A DNA stretch of 64,000 nt from assembly GCF_028307215.1 (NCBI RefSeq), contig NZ_JAQMHV010000006.1, positions 1 to 64,000 of the forward strand. The letters are read 5' to 3'. The notes beneath the pieces were generated by a model that did no database searches, was not told where the DNA came from, and was given only the letters and a program-made list of their open reading frames with translations. Position 1 is the first letter of the stretch; the number at the start of each line of letters is the position of its first letter. The translations under genes were made by a program, and so were the position numbers. This document shows positions 46,986 through 59,489 of this stretch, in pieces. This DNA is from Falsirhodobacter sp. 20TX0035. Its GTDB lineage: Bacteria > Pseudomonadota > Alphaproteobacteria > Rhodobacterales > Rhodobacteraceae.

Positions 46986-47021
46986 AAAAGGGCCCATCGC
47001 ACATGGCGACGGGCCCTTTTT
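46986..47021. terminator. Bidirectional terminator after the atp operon
   Basis: An inverted repeat with outer arms AAAAGGGCCC / GGGCCCTTTTT and a further CATCGC/GGCGAC-rich inner part, 14 bases past the atpC stop. Both strands end in T-runs, so it may act in either direction. Confidence 0.8.
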
Positions 47022-47034
47022 CATCCGTATTTTC

Positions 47035-47433
47035 TCAGTATCCCGCGGCGGCGCGAAGGGCGATCAGATCGGCCACCTTCTTGTCCGCCACCGCCCGGTC
47101 CTCGGGCAAGGCTGCGTCGGCCAAGCTGCGCGCCTCGGCCACCAGCTCATCGAAGATGGTGGCGTTGGCTTCGTCCACCGGGATCGCCTGTTCGGCCAGA
47201 ACCGACAGCGACGGGCCCGAGGCTTCGGCGAAACCACCCGTGACGGCAAAGGTCAGATGACCCTGCGGACCGATGGCCTTGAGGATGCCGGGGCGCAGGG
47301 TGGTGATCGTGGGCGCGTGGCCCGCCATCACCGTCATGTCGCCTTCGGCCCCCGGGATCTGCACCTCGGTCACGGGAACGGAAGACAGCTTCCGCTCCGG
47401 GGTGACCAGGTCGAATTGCAGGGTATCGGCCAT
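47035..47433 (-). CDS. atpC: ATP synthase F1 epsilon subunit
   Basis: A 132-residue epsilon subunit: N-terminal beta sandwich with [10 protein letters not shown] and [18 protein letters not shown], and a short C-terminal helical part. It is the last gene of the atpHAGDC operon and lies 9 bases after atpD. It couples rotation to catalysis and inhibits ATP hydrolysis. Confidence 0.95.
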   Translation of the reverse strand: MADTLQFDLVTPERKLSSVPVTEVQIPGAEGDMTVMAGHAPTITTLRPGILKAIGPQGHLTFAVTGGFAEASGPSLSVLAEQAIPVDEANATIFDELVAEARSLADAALPEDRAVADKKVADLIALRAAAGY

Positions 47434-47442
47434 GTTGCCCCC

Positions 47443-49759
<2,317 letters not shown>

Positions 49760-49781
49760 GCTCTATCTCCCTGCCCCGCCC

Positions 49782-51319
<1,538 letters not shown>

Positions 51320-51320
<1 letters not shown>

Positions 51321-51880
51321 TATCCAACCTCTTTCATAGCATTCTGGAGAGCCGAAAGCTTCGAGCGGATCGAGGTGTCGATCATGGTCGAACCAAGCTT
51401 CACGACAAGGCCGCCGATCAGCGACTCGTCAACGGCGGTTTTCAGTTTCACGTCCTTGCCGGCCTTGGCCTTCAAGGTTTCGGACAGTCTCGCGGCCTGT
51501 TCGGGCGACAGCGGCTGGGCCGAGGTCACCTCGGCCAGCACTTCGCCACGATGGTCCGAGATCATGGTGCGCAGGGCGGCGATCATCCGCGGCAGGGCGA
51601 ACAAGCGGCGCTTCGACGCCATCACCGACACGCTGTTGACCGTCAGGTCCGACAGGCCCATCGCCCCGCCCACGGCGCGGATGCCCGCCTGCTGTTCGGC
51701 GCGGCTGTAGACGGGAGACGCGATCAGGTCACGCAGGTCGGCACTGCCTTCAAGGGCGGAGTCGAGCGTGTCCAGATCGGATTCCAGAGCGGGGATCGAG
51801 TTGGCGTCCTTCGCCAGTTCGAAGACTGCGGTCGCGTAACGTGTCGCGATACCAGTGGAAATCGAGGCCGGTTCAGACAC
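51320..51880 (-). CDS. atpH: ATP synthase F1 delta subunit
   Basis: A 186-residue delta subunit (OSCP-like) with the N-terminal [19 protein letters not shown] and the C-terminal [14 protein letters not shown]. The start is a GTG at 51880, preceded by AAGGG; the frame is open upstream but those codons do not look like delta. It opens the atpHAGDC operon. The operon lacks F0 genes, as usual in Rhodobacterales, where F0 genes lie elsewhere. Confidence 0.93.
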
Positions 51881-52104
51881 TTCAACCCTTTCGATGTTCT
51901 GCCCCTGCGGCGGACAAAGCCCTTCCGCAAGGCAATGGTGTGCGCATGTCGGACATGCATCACAGGTCGGCGTCGGAATAGCAGAGCAATAAGGGTGCCG
52001 CAACTGTGAAGCCGCCGCGAAACCTGTATTTCCTGACGCATCCGGGCGCCCCCGATGTCGCATGTGACGCCATGTCGCAGGCATTTTCACGCGTTAACGA
52101 TGTA
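51881..52104 (-). promoter_or_regulatory. Promoter and 5' region of the atp operon
   Basis: These 224 bases between the methyltransferase stop (minus) and atpH hold no credible gene on either strand. They should contain the promoter of the atp operon; I could not place -35/-10 boxes with confidence. Confidence 0.4.
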
Positions 52105-52875
52105 TTAATTCTTGACAGCCCAGGCGCGCGGCGCCGGAAGCGGCTTGGGGACGGTCACCCCCTCCAGCGCCTTCAAGGGACGCGTCACCGCCGCCGTCAA
52201 TCCGGGCTTGCGGGGGGCATAGACCTGCTTCGACACCTCCACCATCACGACCCCGCCCGCGAGCCACGGCGCGAAGCGGCGCCCCGCCCGTTCCCACATC
52301 CCGGCCGTGCGCAACCAGAACCGCCGGTGCGAGGGCGGCGCGAACAGGGCTGACACCGCGCGTTCGGGCACGAAGGAATGCCGGCGCAACTGCGATTCCA
52401 GCTGGTTGGCCGAATAGGGCCGGCCAAAGCCAAAGGGGGTGCCTTCGGTCCGGGCCCAGAAGCCCGAACGATTCGGCACCACGAAGATCGCCCGCCCGCC
52501 CGGCCCCAGCACGCGCCAGCATTCGTCCAGAAGGTCGGGCTGCTCCTCCGACGGCTCCAGCCCGTGCAGGACGACCAGCTTGTCCACCATGCCGGTTTCC
52601 AAGGGCCAGGAGGCCTCCTCGGCCAGAAGGGACACGTTCTCCATCCCCGCGGGCCAGGGCATCACGCCCTGCGGCGCGGGCATCACGGCGATCACCCGCC
52701 GCGCCTGATCCAGATAGGGGCGCAGCAGGGGGGCAGCAAAGCCGAAGCCCACCACGGTCTGGCCCTTGGCCTCGGGCCACATCTCCACCAGCCGGTCGCG
52801 GATGGCCCGTTGCGCCACGCGGCCCAGCTGCGTGCGATAGTAGAAATTTCGCAAATCCAGGACGTCGAGATACAT
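52105..52875 (-). CDS. SAM-dependent methyltransferase domain protein
   Basis: A 256-residue class I methyltransferase-like protein. The SAM-binding part begins [10 protein letters not shown] near residue 41, with [10 protein letters not shown] as the typical motif after the beta-4 strand near 118. The C-terminal part has many aromatic and basic residues. The G-rich motif I (F-G-F) is weak, so some members may have lost activity. Substrate unknown. It is divergent from gloB with a 59-base gap. Confidence 0.75.
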   Translation of the reverse strand: MYLDVLDLRNFYYRTQLGRVAQRAIRDRLVEMWPEAKGQTVVGFGFAAPLLRPYLDQARRVIAVMPAPQGVMPWPAGMENVSLLAEEASWPLETGMVDKLVVLHGLEPSEEQPDLLDECWRVLGPGGRAIFVVPNRSGFWARTEGTPFGFGRPYSANQLESQLRRHSFVPERAVSALFAPPSHRRFWLRTAGMWERAGRRFAPWLAGGVVMVEVSKQVYAPRKPGLTAAVTRPLKALEGVTVPKPLPAPRAWAVKN

Positions 52876-52934
52876 TGCGTAAGGCGCGCGTTAGAGGAAT
52901 GCTGGAACTCTAGGCGGAGACGGAAGGAATTGCC

Positions 52935-53702
52935 ATGCCCATCGAATTGCTGACGATCCCCTGCCTCAGGGACAACTACGCCTTCCTGCTGCACGACAGC
53001 GACCGCGACGAAACCGTATGCGTGGACGTGCCGGAATCCGGCCCGATCATGGCCGCGCTCTCGGCCCGGAAATGGACGCTGACGCACATCCTGCTGACCC
53101 ATCATCACGACGACCACATCGCGGGCGTGGCGAAGCTTCAGGCCTTTTCGGACGCCAAGGTCGTGGGCGCCGCCGCCGACGCGGCCCGCCTGCCCCCCCT
53201 GGACATCGAAGTGACCGAAGGCGACATCTTCAAGGTGCTGGGCACGCCGGTGCACGTGATCGACACGCCCGGCCATACCGTCGGCCACATCGCCTTCCAC
53301 TTCCCCGAAACCGGCCACGCCTTCACGGGCGACACGCTGATGGCCGGGGGCTGCGGCCGACTGTTCGAAGGCACGCCCGCCCAGATGTGGAACAGCCTGC
53401 AGAAACTGGCCGCCCTTCCCCCCGAAACGCTGATCTGTTCCGGCCACGAATACACCGAGTCGAACCTGCGCTTCGCCCACTCTCTTGAACCGGAAAATCC
53501 AGCCCTTATCTCTCGCCTCGACACCACCGAGGAGGCGCGGGCCGATGGTCGGCCCACCGTCCCCTCGACCTTGGCCGAGGAACTGGCCACCAACCCCTTC
53601 CTGCGCGCGGACCGGCCGAATCTGCGTCAGGCTGTCGGCCTCCCGGACGCCCCGGTGGTCGAGGTCTTTGCCGCGATCCGCGAAAGGAAGGACAATTTCT
53701 AG
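52935..53702 (+). CDS. gloB: Hydroxyacylglutathione hydrolase (glyoxalase II)
   Basis: A 255-residue metallo-beta-lactamase-fold hydrolase that splits S-lactoylglutathione to lactate and glutathione. The binuclear metal site T-H-H-H-D-D-H is at residues 55-61, with further ligands in T-P-G-H-T near 110 and G-D-T-L near 130. The C-terminal substrate-binding part (C-S-G-H-E-Y-T near 180) is in place. The length fits GloB. It is followed by clpA after 158 bases. Confidence 0.94.
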   Translation: MPIELLTIPCLRDNYAFLLHDSDRDETVCVDVPESGPIMAALSARKWTLTHILLTHHHDDHIAGVAKLQAFSDAKVVGAAADAARLPPLDIEVTEGDIFKVLGTPVHVIDTPGHTVGHIAFHFPETGHAFTGDTLMAGGCGRLFEGTPAQMWNSLQKLAALPPETLICSGHEYTESNLRFAHSLEPENPALISRLDTTEEARADGRPTVPSTLAEELATNPFLRADRPNLRQAVGLPDAPVVEVFAAIRERKDNF

Positions 53703-53860
53703 GCACTCGCACGCCGGCTGTTCACAATCGCCTGCGCGCGGCCGCCGTGTAGGATTTCCACTTGAAGCTTTGGGCAAAGACCCGATGTTAAAGTGTACGA
53801 GGCAACGGTCGAGCGGGCCCCCACGCGCCCGCCCGGCCCGCAAGACAGGAGCACCACATC

Positions 53861-56179
53861 GTGCCATCGTTTTCGAACACCCTTGAGCAAGCAATCCATG
53901 GCGCTCTGGCGCTTGCGAACGCCCGTCGCCACGAACTCGCCACTCTTGAACATCTTCTGCTTGCCCTGCTGGACGAACCCGATGCGTCGCGCGTGATGAA
54001 GGCCTGCGCGGTGGACACGGACGAGCTGCGCAAGACCCTTGTCGACTTCATCGACGACGACCTGTCCACGCTGGTGACCAGCGTCGAGGGATCCGAAGCC
54101 GTGCCGACGGCCGCCTTCCAGCGCGTGATCCAGCGCGCGGCGATCCATGTCCAGTCCTCGGGCCGGACGGAAGTGACGGGCGCCAACGTCCTCGTCGCCA
54201 TCTTCGCCGAGCGGGAGTCGAACGCCGCCTATTTCCTGCAGGAGCAGGACATGACCCGCTACGACGCGGTGAACTTCATCGCGCATGGCGTGGCGAAGGA
54301 CCCGGCCTTCGGCGAACCCCGCGGCGTGTCGGGCGCCGAGGAGCATCACCACGAGACGCCCAAGGCCGAGGCCGGGGAGACCAAGGAATCCGCGCTGTCC
54401 AAGTATTGCGTGGACCTGAACGTGAAGGCTCGCAAGGGCGACGTGGACCCCCTGATCGGCCGCGAGGCCGAGGTGGAGCGCTGCATCCAGGTCCTGTGCC
54501 GCCGCCGCAAGAACAACCCGCTGCTGGTGGGCGATCCGGGCGTGGGCAAGACCGCCATCGCCGAAGGCCTTGCCTGGAAGATCATCAACAACCAGGTGCC
54601 GGACATCCTGGCCCGGGCGACGATCTACAGCCTCGACATGGGCGCGCTTCTGGCGGGCACCCGCTATCGCGGCGATTTCGAGGAGCGGCTGAAGGCCGTG
54701 GTCAAGGAGATGGAGGACCACCCGAACGCGGTGCTCTTCATCGACGAGATCCACACGGTGATCGGTGCCGGCGCCACTTCGGGCGGGGCGATGGACGCGT
54801 CCAACCTGCTGAAACCGGCGCTGTCGGGCGGCAAGCTGCGGACCATGGGCTCCACCACCTACAAGGAGTTCCGGCAGCACTTCGAGAAGGACCGCGCGCT
54901 GAGCCGCCGGTTCCAGAAGATCGACGTGAACGAGCCGTCGATCCCGGATTCGATCAAGATCCTGATGGGTCTGAAGCCGCATTTCGAGGATCACCACGAC
55001 ATCCGCTACACCAACGACGCCATCAAGACGGCGGTGGAACTGGCCTCGCGCTACATCAACGACCGCAAGCTGCCGGACAGCGCCATCGACGTCATCGACG
55101 AGGCGGGCGCGGCCCAGCACCTGCTGGCCGACAGCAAGCGCCGCAAGACCATCGGCGTGAAGGAGATCGAGACGGTGGTCGCCAAGATCGCCCGCATCCC
55201 CCCGAAGAACGTGTCGAAGGACGATGCGGAGGTTCTGCGCGATCTCGAACCCTCGCTGAAACGGGTGGTGTTCGGTCAGGACAACGCGATCACGGCCCTC
55301 GCCTCGGCCATCAAGCTGGCCCGCGCGGGCCTGCGCGAGCCCGAAAAGCCCATCGGCAACTACCTGTTCGCGGGGCCGACGGGCGTCGGCAAGACGGAGG
55401 TGGCCAAGCAACTGGCCTCCACCCTCGGGGTGGAACTGCTGCGCTTCGACATGTCGGAATACATGGAGAAGCACGCGGTCAGCCGCCTGATCGGCGCCCC
55501 TCCGGGCTATGTCGGGTTCGACCAGGGCGGCATGCTGACGGACGGCGTGGACCAGCACCCGCATTGCGTGCTGCTGCTGGACGAGATGGAGAAGGCGCAC
55601 CCGGATGTCTACAACATCCTGCTGCAGGTCATGGATCACGGGAAGCTGACGGACCACAACGGCCGTCAGGTCGACTTCCGCAACGTGATCCTGATCATGA
55701 CCTCCAACGCCGGGGCATCGGACATGCAGAAGGCCGCAATCGGCTTCGGCCGCGACCGGCGCGAGGGCGAGGACACCGCCGCGATCGAGCGGATCTTCAC
55801 GCCCGAGTTCCGCAACCGTCTGGACGCCATCATCTCCTTCGCGCCGCTGCCGAAAGAGGTGATCCTGCAGGTGGTCGAGAAGTTCGTGCTGCAGCTGGAA
55901 GCCCAGCTGATGGACCGTAACGTCCATATCGAGCTGACGGCCGAGGCTGCGAAATGGCTGGGCGACAAGGGCTATGACGACCGCATGGGGGCGCGCCCGC
56001 TGGGCCGCGTGATCCAGGAAAGCATCAAGAAGCCCCTGGCCGAGGAGCTGCTGTTCGGTCGCCTGACCAAGGGCGGGGTCGTGAAAGTCGTCGTGAAGGA
56101 CGACAAGATCGAGCTGGAGATCGAGGAGCCGAAGGGCCGCCTGACGAACCAGCGCCCGCCCCTGTTGACCGCCGAATAA
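53861..56179 (+). CDS. clpA: ATP-dependent Clp protease ATPase subunit ClpA
   Basis: A 772-residue AAA+ unfoldase that feeds substrates to ClpP. An N-terminal Clp_N domain (about 1-145) is followed by D1 with Walker A G-D-P-G-V-G-K-T at 224-231 and D2 with G-P-T-G-V-G-K-T at 505-512; D2 Walker B is in L-L-L-D-E-M-E-K-A. There is no ClpB-type middle domain, which separates it from ClpB. The start is a GTG at 53861 with AGGAG upstream. A terminator follows the stop at once. No clpS gene is adjacent, so the adaptor must lie elsewhere. Confidence 0.95.
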   Translation: MPSFSNTLEQAIHGALALANARRHELATLEHLLLALLDEPDASRVMKACAVDTDELRKTLVDFIDDDLSTLVTSVEGSEAVPTAAFQRVIQRAAIHVQSSGRTEVTGANVLVAIFAERESNAAYFLQEQDMTRYDAVNFIAHGVAKDPAFGEPRGVSGAEEHHHETPKAEAGETKESALSKYCVDLNVKARKGDVDPLIGREAEVERCIQVLCRRRKNNPLLVGDPGVGKTAIAEGLAWKIINNQVPDILARATIYSLDMGALLAGTRYRGDFEERLKAVVKEMEDHPNAVLFIDEIHTVIGAGATSGGAMDASNLLKPALSGGKLRTMGSTTYKEFRQHFEKDRALSRRFQKIDVNEPSIPDSIKILMGLKPHFEDHHDIRYTNDAIKTAVELASRYINDRKLPDSAIDVIDEAGAAQHLLADSKRRKTIGVKEIETVVAKIARIPPKNVSKDDAEVLRDLEPSLKRVVFGQDNAITALASAIKLARAGLREPEKPIGNYLFAGPTGVGKTEVAKQLASTLGVELLRFDMSEYMEKHAVSRLIGAPPGYVGFDQGGMLTDGVDQHPHCVLLLDEMEKAHPDVYNILLQVMDHGKLTDHNGRQVDFRNVILIMTSNAGASDMQKAAIGFGRDRREGEDTAAIERIFTPEFRNRLDAIISFAPLPKEVILQVVEKFVLQLEAQLMDRNVHIELTAEAAKWLGDKGYDDRMGARPLGRVIQESIKKPLAEELLFGRLTKGGVVKVVVKDDKIELEIEEPKGRLTNQRPPLLTAE

Positions 56180-56183
56180 AAAC

Positions 56184-56212
56184 AAAGGCCCGCCATCACG
56201 GCGGGCCTTTTT
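56184..56212 (+). terminator. Terminator of clpA
   Basis: AAAGGCCCGCC-N5-GGCGGGCCTTT (11-bp stem) plus TT, directly after the clpA stop. The A/T arms on both sides allow action for the minus-strand DoxX gene ending at 56220 as well. Confidence 0.9.
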
Positions 56213-56219
56213 CATGGGC

Positions 56220-56603
56220 TCAGGCCTTGCGGCGTTTTGCGTCGACCGAGAAGGGTCCCGCGCCCGCCACGGCGAGGTAGAGGAACACGAAGCAAAGGAT
56301 CATCGCCAGCGACCCGCCGTTCAACGCCGGGAAAAGCCCCTTGGGGAAGTGGGCGATGAAGAAGGCGAAGGCCATCAGGCCCGAAAGCAGGAAGGCAGCG
56401 GAGCGGGTGAACAGCCCCACCAGCACCAGCGCGCCGCAGATCAGTTCGATGCAGCCGGCGAACCACGCCATGGATCCCACGGGCGGCTGCATGCCGACGG
56501 GGAAGTGCAGGATCTTCATCGTGCCGTAGCTGAGGATCAGAAGGCCGGCGGCGATGCGAAGAACCGACAGCATGGCTGGTTGATAGCGGGACAGGTTTTC
56601 CAT
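56220..56603 (-). CDS. DoxX-family membrane protein
   Basis: A 127-residue protein with four hydrophobic segments in the DoxX pattern (L-R-I-A-A-G-L-L-I-L-S-Y-G, W-F-A-G-C-I-E-L-I-C-G-A-L-V-L-V-G-L-F-T-R, A-F-F-I-A-H-F-P-K-G, L-C-F-V-F-L-Y-L-A-V-A-G). The family is linked to redox or quinone-related stress, with no firm role. The ATG at 56603 is chosen as the standard family N-terminus. Confidence 0.85.
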   Translation of the reverse strand: MENLSRYQPAMLSVLRIAAGLLILSYGTMKILHFPVGMQPPVGSMAWFAGCIELICGALVLVGLFTRSAAFLLSGLMAFAFFIAHFPKGLFPALNGGSLAMILCFVFLYLAVAGAGPFSVDAKRRKA

Positions 56604-56700
56604 GTTCACTCTCTTGAAGCGGGCGGCGCCGCGTTGACGTCCTGCCGATAGCATGGAAGTGCCGCGCCATATATCGGCACCACGGCACAGACCTTGTGCG

Positions 56701-57636
56701 TCAACGGAAGCGTGGGGCCGGCCCAAGGGGCAGCGGCCCGAAGCGGATGTCGCCCCCCGACAGGGTCAGCGGCAGTTCCAGCACACCATCCTCGGCCATC
56801 ATGCGGAACCCGCCCTCCAGCATGTCTACCCGGTTGGCGGGGATCAGCCCGGCCGCCACGGCCGCGTCCAGCGCCGCCTGCCAGTTCTCCAGCCGCAGGG
56901 TCAGCTCTCCGGCGGCAAAGCCGCGGCCGTCGGACACCAGATCGCCGGTGGCGGTCACGGCCGCGTCGGCCAGCCGCAGTTCGGCCTTGGCCAGTGACAG
57001 GCGGTCGATCGGCACGGCAACCGCGTCCGGCAGATCGTCGATCCGTTCGGCAAAGGTGATGTCCCCCTCCACCGCCAGCGACCCGCCGCTCAGGTTCACA
57101 GGCCCACCCTCCAGCCCCAGCCCTTCGGCCGTCAGGGTAACGTGATGGGTGAACCCTTCCCCCCGCGCGCTGTCAAAACGCAGGTTGCCCAGCCGCAGCG
57201 TGCCGTCCGCACCCGTCGCCTGCAGGGCGCCGCTGTCCACATGCAGCGTGTCGGGGGCCAGCGAGGGCGACAGGCCGAACCGGCCCACCAGATCCTGCAC
57301 CGTCACGTCCCACTGCCCGCGCGGGGTGTCCACCACCTGATGCTCCGGCAGGCGCGCCGTAATTCGAAACGGCCACCAGCTGGGCATCGACACGTCTGCC
57401 GACGGCGTCTGCCAGCCCCAGCCCGACGGATCCGCGATCACGATCGTGTCCGAGGTCGCGCGGAAGGCTGTGGGGAAGCCCCCGATCTCCAGCCCCTGCA
57501 CCTCGGCGCTGCGACCGGCCTCGCCCTGCGCGGCGAACCAGTTCTCCACCCCTTGCCGGAAATAGTGCGCCCCAAGAAACCAATAGCCGCTGAACGCCGC
57601 TGCCAGCACGATCAGGAGTGTCACGAGAGCCCGCAT
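56701..57636 (-). CDS. DUF2125 domain-containing protein
   Basis: A 311-residue protein with an N-terminal hydrophobic signal or anchor (L-V-T-L-L-I-V-L-A-A-A-F-S-G-Y-W) and a large beta-rich body of repeated strands (for example L-E-I-G-G-F-P-T-A-F-R and V-P-I-D-R-L-S-L), typical of alphaproteobacterial DUF2125 proteins. It is likely periplasmic or membrane-anchored. Function unknown. It is divergent from the ChaC-like gene with a 63-base gap. Confidence 0.8.
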   Translation of the reverse strand: MRALVTLLIVLAAAFSGYWFLGAHYFRQGVENWFAAQGEAGRSAEVQGLEIGGFPTAFRATSDTIVIADPSGWGWQTPSADVSMPSWWPFRITARLPEHQVVDTPRGQWDVTVQDLVGRFGLSPSLAPDTLHVDSGALQATGADGTLRLGNLRFDSARGEGFTHHVTLTAEGLGLEGGPVNLSGGSLAVEGDITFAERIDDLPDAVAVPIDRLSLAKAELRLADAAVTATGDLVSDGRGFAAGELTLRLENWQAALDAAVAAGLIPANRVDMLEGGFRMMAEDGVLELPLTLSGGDIRFGPLPLGPAPRFR

Positions 57637-57699
57637 TGCACTTGTTCCTTCGGAGGTTTAGCCCAAGCCTTAACGACAGGCTTCCGAAAGGGCCAGACG

Positions 57700-58224
57700 A
57701 TGACGGAACGGTTGTGGGTCTTCGGCTACGGATCGCTGATCTGGGACCCGTGTTTCCCGGTGGAGCGGCGCGAGACGGCGCGGCTGGACGGGTGGCGGCG
57801 CAGCTTCTGCATGACCTCCCTGCACTATCGCGGCACGCCCGAGGCACCGGGCCTTGTACTGGCGCTGGACCGCGCCCCGGGCGCCTTCTGCCATGGCGTG
57901 GCCTTTCTGGTGGAACAGGGGGCGGAAGGGGCCGCGCTGGCCGCCCTGCGGGAGCGTGAGCTGGTGTCCGACGCCTATACCGAGATGAGCCTGCCGCTGA
58001 CAGAACCCGCCGTGACGGCGCTGACCTACGTGATCGATCCGGGCCACGTCCAGTATTGCCTGCACGACGTGGCGGCGCAGGCGCGGATCATCGCGGGGGC
58101 CGCCGGGCGGCGGGGACCGAACCGCGACTACCTGATGAACACAGTCCTGCATCTGGACGCGCTGGGCATTCCTGATGCCGAATTGCACGATCTGGCCGAA
58201 CGGGTGCGCGCCCTTTCGCCTTGA
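57700..58224 (+). CDS. Gamma-glutamylcyclotransferase (ChaC-like)
   Basis: A 174-residue protein with the family signature G-Y-G-S-L-I-W at residues 9-15 and the catalytic-region words G-L-V-L-A-L and V-A-F-L-V-E near the middle, with R-E-L-V-S-D-A-Y near residue 90. ChaC enzymes break glutathione to 5-oxoproline and Cys-Gly. The similarity is good; the substrate in this organism is inferred. Confidence 0.85.
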   Translation: MTERLWVFGYGSLIWDPCFPVERRETARLDGWRRSFCMTSLHYRGTPEAPGLVLALDRAPGAFCHGVAFLVEQGAEGAALAALRERELVSDAYTEMSLPLTEPAVTALTYVIDPGHVQYCLHDVAAQARIIAGAAGRRGPNRDYLMNTVLHLDALGIPDAELHDLAERVRALSP

Positions 58225-58286
58225 CGGTTGGCAGGGGCGGCCCGCCGCCCTATCGTGGGCGCGAAAACGACAACAACAGGCGCGCC

Positions 58287-59489
58287 GTGGAACAACCCCT
58301 TACCGCCCTTCGTCCCGGACCGGTCACCCGCCCCGAGAACGTGTTTACCCAGCCTTTGCGACAGCTTGTGGTCATGGCGCTGGTCATCCTGCTGGTGGTG
58401 GCGGGCAGCGCGCTGGCCTGGCCACACCTGTGGCCCCTGTTCATGGCGAAGAAGTGGCTGAACGGCTTCATCACGCTGGCCTTCCTGGTGGGCGTCGCCA
58501 CCTGCTTTGCCAGCGTGATCCGCCTGATGCAGTCCATCACCTGGATCGAGGCGTTCGTGCAGCGGCGCGGCGTGCAGTCCGAACCGCCCGGCATGCTGCT
58601 GCCCTTGGCCAACATGCTGCGCTCGCGCTCGGCCAACAGCCGCATCTCGGCCACCTCCTCCCGCTCCATCCTCGATTCTGTCGGGGCGCGTCTGGATGAA
58701 TCGCGCGAGGTGAGCCATTACCTGTCCAGCCTGCTGATCTTCCTGGGCCTTCTGGGCACGTTCTACGGCCTTGCCACCACGGTGCCGGCGCTGGTGGAGA
58801 CGATCCGCAGCCTTGCGCCGCAGGAAGGCACCGCCCTGTCGGGCACAGACGTGATGTCCGGCCTGATGAGCGGGCTTCAGGCGCAGCTGGGCGGCATGGG
58901 TACGGCCTTCTCCTCCTCGCTTCTGGGCCTTGCCGGCTCGCTGGTCGTGGGGCTTCTGGCGCTTTTCGCCTCCCATTCCCAGACCCGCTTCCATCAGGAG
59001 CTGGAGGAGTGGCTGTCCTCCATCACCCGGCTGGGCGTGGCGGACGGGGACGAAGGGGGCGTCACCGGCGTTCTGGACCTGATCAGCCAGCAGATGGACG
59101 AATTGCGCGACATCTTCGCGGAATCCGAAGCCGGCCGCCGGACCAGCGACGACCGCGCGGCCCATCTTTCGGACCAGATCGGCCGCCTTCTGGCCCGCGG
59201 CGAACAGCAGGACCAGGCCCATGCCCGTCTGGCCGAGGCGCAGACCGCCGCCCTGTCGCGCATCGCCGATGGCCAAGGCCGCATGGCCGACGCGATGGAG
59301 GTGTCGGCCGCCAAGGACGCGCCCCATGCCGACGCCGAATACCGGTCGCGCCTGCGGTCCATCGACAACCAGCTTCTGCGGCTGCTGGAGGAACTGGCGG
59401 TGGGGCGTCAGGAAACCACGGCTGAACTGCGCGCCGATCTGGCCCAGCTGACGCACACCCTGCGTCAGGCCGCCAAGGGTGAGATCTGA
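58287..59489 (+). CDS. MotA/TolQ/ExbB-type proton-channel protein with long C-terminal tail
   Basis: A 400-residue inner-membrane protein. Its hydrophobic segments match MotA/ExbB proteins: V-V-M-A-L-V-I-L-L-V-V-A-G-S-A-L (about 25-40), I-T-L-A-F-L-V-G-V-A-T-C-F (about 60-75), L-L-I-F-L-G-L-L-G-T-F-Y-G-L (about 145-160) and S-L-L-G-L-A-G-S-L-V-V-G-L-L-A-L (about 210-225). The remaining ~170 residues are a charged, helical cytoplasmic tail. The likely start is a GTG at 58287. Its stop overlaps the next ATG by one base, so it pairs with the MotB-like gene. Not flagellar by context; best called a non-flagellar rotary or force-coupling motor (inference). Confidence 0.82.
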   Translation: MEQPLTALRPGPVTRPENVFTQPLRQLVVMALVILLVVAGSALAWPHLWPLFMAKKWLNGFITLAFLVGVATCFASVIRLMQSITWIEAFVQRRGVQSEPPGMLLPLANMLRSRSANSRISATSSRSILDSVGARLDESREVSHYLSSLLIFLGLLGTFYGLATTVPALVETIRSLAPQEGTALSGTDVMSGLMSGLQAQLGGMGTAFSSSLLGLAGSLVVGLLALFASHSQTRFHQELEEWLSSITRLGVADGDEGGVTGVLDLISQQMDELRDIFAESEAGRRTSDDRAAHLSDQIGRLLARGEQQDQAHARLAEAQTAALSRIADGQGRMADAMEVSAAKDAPHADAEYRSRLRSIDNQLLRLLEELAVGRQETTAELRADLAQLTHTLRQAAKGEI